Below are positions 50,478 to 51,545 of a DNA stretch of 51,545 nucleotides, piece by piece. The DNA is taken from NCBI RefSeq assembly GCF_900142365.1, contig NZ_FRAP01000031.1, positions 1-51,545 of the forward strand, read 5' to 3'. The translations under genes were made by a program, and so were the position numbers. The stretch comes from Pseudonocardia thermophila (GTDB lineage: Bacteria > Actinomycetota > Actinomycetes > Mycobacteriales > Pseudonocardiaceae). How positions within the stretch are numbered: the first letter of the stretch is position 1; each line of letters opens with the position of its first letter. The notes under the pieces were generated by a model. It did no database searches. It saw only the letters and a list, made by a program, of their open reading frames with translations, and was not told the origin of the DNA.

Positions 50478-51413
50478 CTTTCAGATAGTCGGCGGCGACA
50501 GTGCAACGAGCTCAGGCATAGCCCGGGCCGCTGTCCGGCCGGGCGGCCGTGGTCGCACCGTCGTACACGACGGCTCCGCGCAACGTGGTCATTCCCGCCG
50601 TCCGGTCGAGGATCTGCACCGCGCCACGGGGCACACCCTGGTGCTCCCTGGTCGCCCGGTCGAAGAACGTTCGAGATGAGGGCGTCCCTCGTTGGTCGGA
50701 GCGTGATCGTCGTCGACGGCGGTTCAGGACCTGCGAGCGTGGGTGGGACGGTGATCCAGCGCCACGCGGCTGGAAGAACGGCTGATGGAGCGCCCTGCGC
50801 GCCGAGTGCGTGGTGCGCGGCACTCGTGTAGGTGGGGGGAGAGACCTGGGTGGGTGGTGCAAGTCCAGGACGGATTTCGAACTCCCCAGTCACGTTGACC
50901 AGGGCTTCTGTGCTTCTCGATCGGAAAACTACAGATCAGACGAGGTGGTCTTGTGTCCGAGGGGGGAATTGATCACCCAAATGTAGCACACCTGCGCAAT
51001 GCAGGTGTCCATACGTCTAAAGGGTACAGTATCTCTCTCGTTGAGAGGCTCGAGCGTTGTTAAGGGTCGGTGACGTGTGGATCCTGCGGGCTGAGTGTGT
51101 GGGAGCTGGACTACAGGGTTCTCGCCGACTCCAGGGTCACGTTGCGAACGGGCCGTCGATCGCTCGTACGCGATGCTGGCCAGCATGCGACATCCGCACC
51201 TCGACCCGCATGCGCACTGTCCGTAACGAACTTGGCTGTCGGGGCACGGTGGCCTCCCAAAGTCGCCTCGTCGGCCACCCAGCCGCTGGCCGCGGTGGAC
51301 CGGCCGGGACGCGTATGACAGCGTACGGATTGCGCGAAATGGCCACGGACCTATTGCGATTCCAGCATGGTGCTGATGATGATGTAGTGCAAGGGTGGAT
51401 GCGTGACGGAGGG
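50478..51413. other. Right-hand intergenic region, no intact gene
   Basis: About 940 bases between the dehydratase promoter and the IS3-type element. It contains the right copy of the flanking repeat (50923-50963) and locally AT-richer sequence around 50960-51060, unlike the rest of the window. Open frames have no recognisable similarity beyond a doubtful amidohydrolase-like N-terminus at about 50512-50590 on the minus strand. It is probably a decayed boundary region. Confidence 0.5.
50923..50963 (+). repeat. Right copy of the ~40-bp flanking direct repeat
   Basis: GATCA, GTGGTCTTGT and CCGAGGG occur in the same order and orientation as at 5460-5499. The similarity stops on both sides. It lies between the last siderophore gene and the IS element. 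Confidence 0.5.
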
Positions 51414-51545
51414 TGAATCGCCCTGGGTGGTGGAGAGGCTCTGATCTAGCAAGGAGACTGGAGCCGTGCCTGCACCTCGGAAGTTCGATGAGGAGACCCG
51501 CGCCCGCGCGGTGCGCCTGTACGCTGACCGGCTGCGTGATCACGG
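51414..51545 (+). mobile_element. Left end of an IS3-family insertion sequence (cut by window edge)
   Basis: The sequence from TGAATCGCCCTGGGTGGTGG at 51414 looks like an IS3-family terminal inverted repeat: it starts with TG, and a transposase OrfA starts about 50 bases inside. The right end is outside the window, so the inverted repeat and any target duplication cannot be verified. Confidence 0.65.
51466..51545 (+). CDS. IS3-family transposase OrfA (partial, N-terminus)
   Basis: The GTG at 51466 follows AAGGAG at 51451-51456. The visible residues, PAPRKFDEETRARAVRLYAD, are the start of the IS3/IS2-type helix-turn-helix protein OrfA, which binds the element's ends. The gene is cut by the window edge; the OrfB integrase is not visible. 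Confidence 0.85.
   Translation, partial: MPAPRKFDEETRARAVRLYADRLRDH

Noticed and set aside
50512..50590. Minus-strand sequence resembling an amidohydrolase N-terminus (MTTLRGAVVYDGA)
   Set aside because: Only about 25 residues before a stop, with no continuation in other frames; at most a tiny remnant.
1..51545. tRNA, rRNA or CRISPR arrays
   Set aside because: No tRNA-like cloverleaf with a CCA end, rRNA sequence or regularly spaced repeats were noticed on reading; a formal scan was not possible.

Overview
The window is high-GC actinobacterial DNA: GTG and TTG starts are common, iron boxes are of DtxR/IdeR type, and an MbtH protein and IrtAB-like transporters are present. Gene style suggests a Pseudonocardiaceae-like organism; the genus cannot be read from sequence alone. 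About 45 kb (5.9-50.5 kb) is one iron-regulated siderophore locus. Ordinary accessory genes lie to the left and an IS3-type element enters at the right edge.

Layout. 1-5.2 kb: end of an unknown gene, a TetR regulator divergent from a small cupin, a PucR-type regulator remnant, two overlapping AhpD-like genes behind a tandem 22-bp repeat, and a LysR regulator divergent from an acyl-CoA dehydrogenase. 5.9-8.5 kb: a hydroxyornithine formyltransferase and an ornithine N5-monooxygenase. 8.9-13.2 kb: a coupled three-gene operon with a FepC-type ATPase and a heterodimeric exporter-fold (IrtAB-like) ABC transporter. 13.6-15.9 kb: MbtH, aspartate 1-decarboxylase (PanD) and an aryl-AMP ligase. 15.9-19.9 kb: two FecCD-type permeases, a second short formyltransferase and a siderophore-binding lipoprotein. 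20-49.6 kb: two divergent NRPS genes (2,049 and 7,715 aa) and a stand-alone aryl carrier protein. 49.6-50.4 kb: an AsbF/QuiC-like 3-dehydroshikimate dehydratase. Eight DtxR/IdeR-like iron boxes sit in front of essentially every siderophore transcription unit.

How the genes appear to fit together (inference). The dehydratase would make 3,4-dihydroxybenzoate from 3-dehydroshikimate; the ligase would load it on the aryl carrier protein; PanD would supply beta-alanine; the monooxygenase and formyltransferase(s) would supply N5-formyl-N5-hydroxyornithine (fhOrn) and N5-hydroxyornithine (hOrn). The large NRPS reads C-A-T-E / C-A-T / C-A-T-E / C-A-T-E / C-[degenerate E] / C-A-T-TE. It lacks adenylation and carrier domains between its fifth and sixth condensation domains. 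The small NRPS reads A-T-C-A-T-[degenerate E] and lacks a leading C domain, so it looks like the missing dimodule acting in trans. Specificity residues read by eye suggest 3,4-DHB - D-Ser - bAla - D-X - D-X - fhOrn - bAla - hOrn, with X a probable basic residue. That would be a hexadentate mixed 3,4-catecholate/bis-hydroxamate siderophore. I cannot say from sequence alone whether it is already described.
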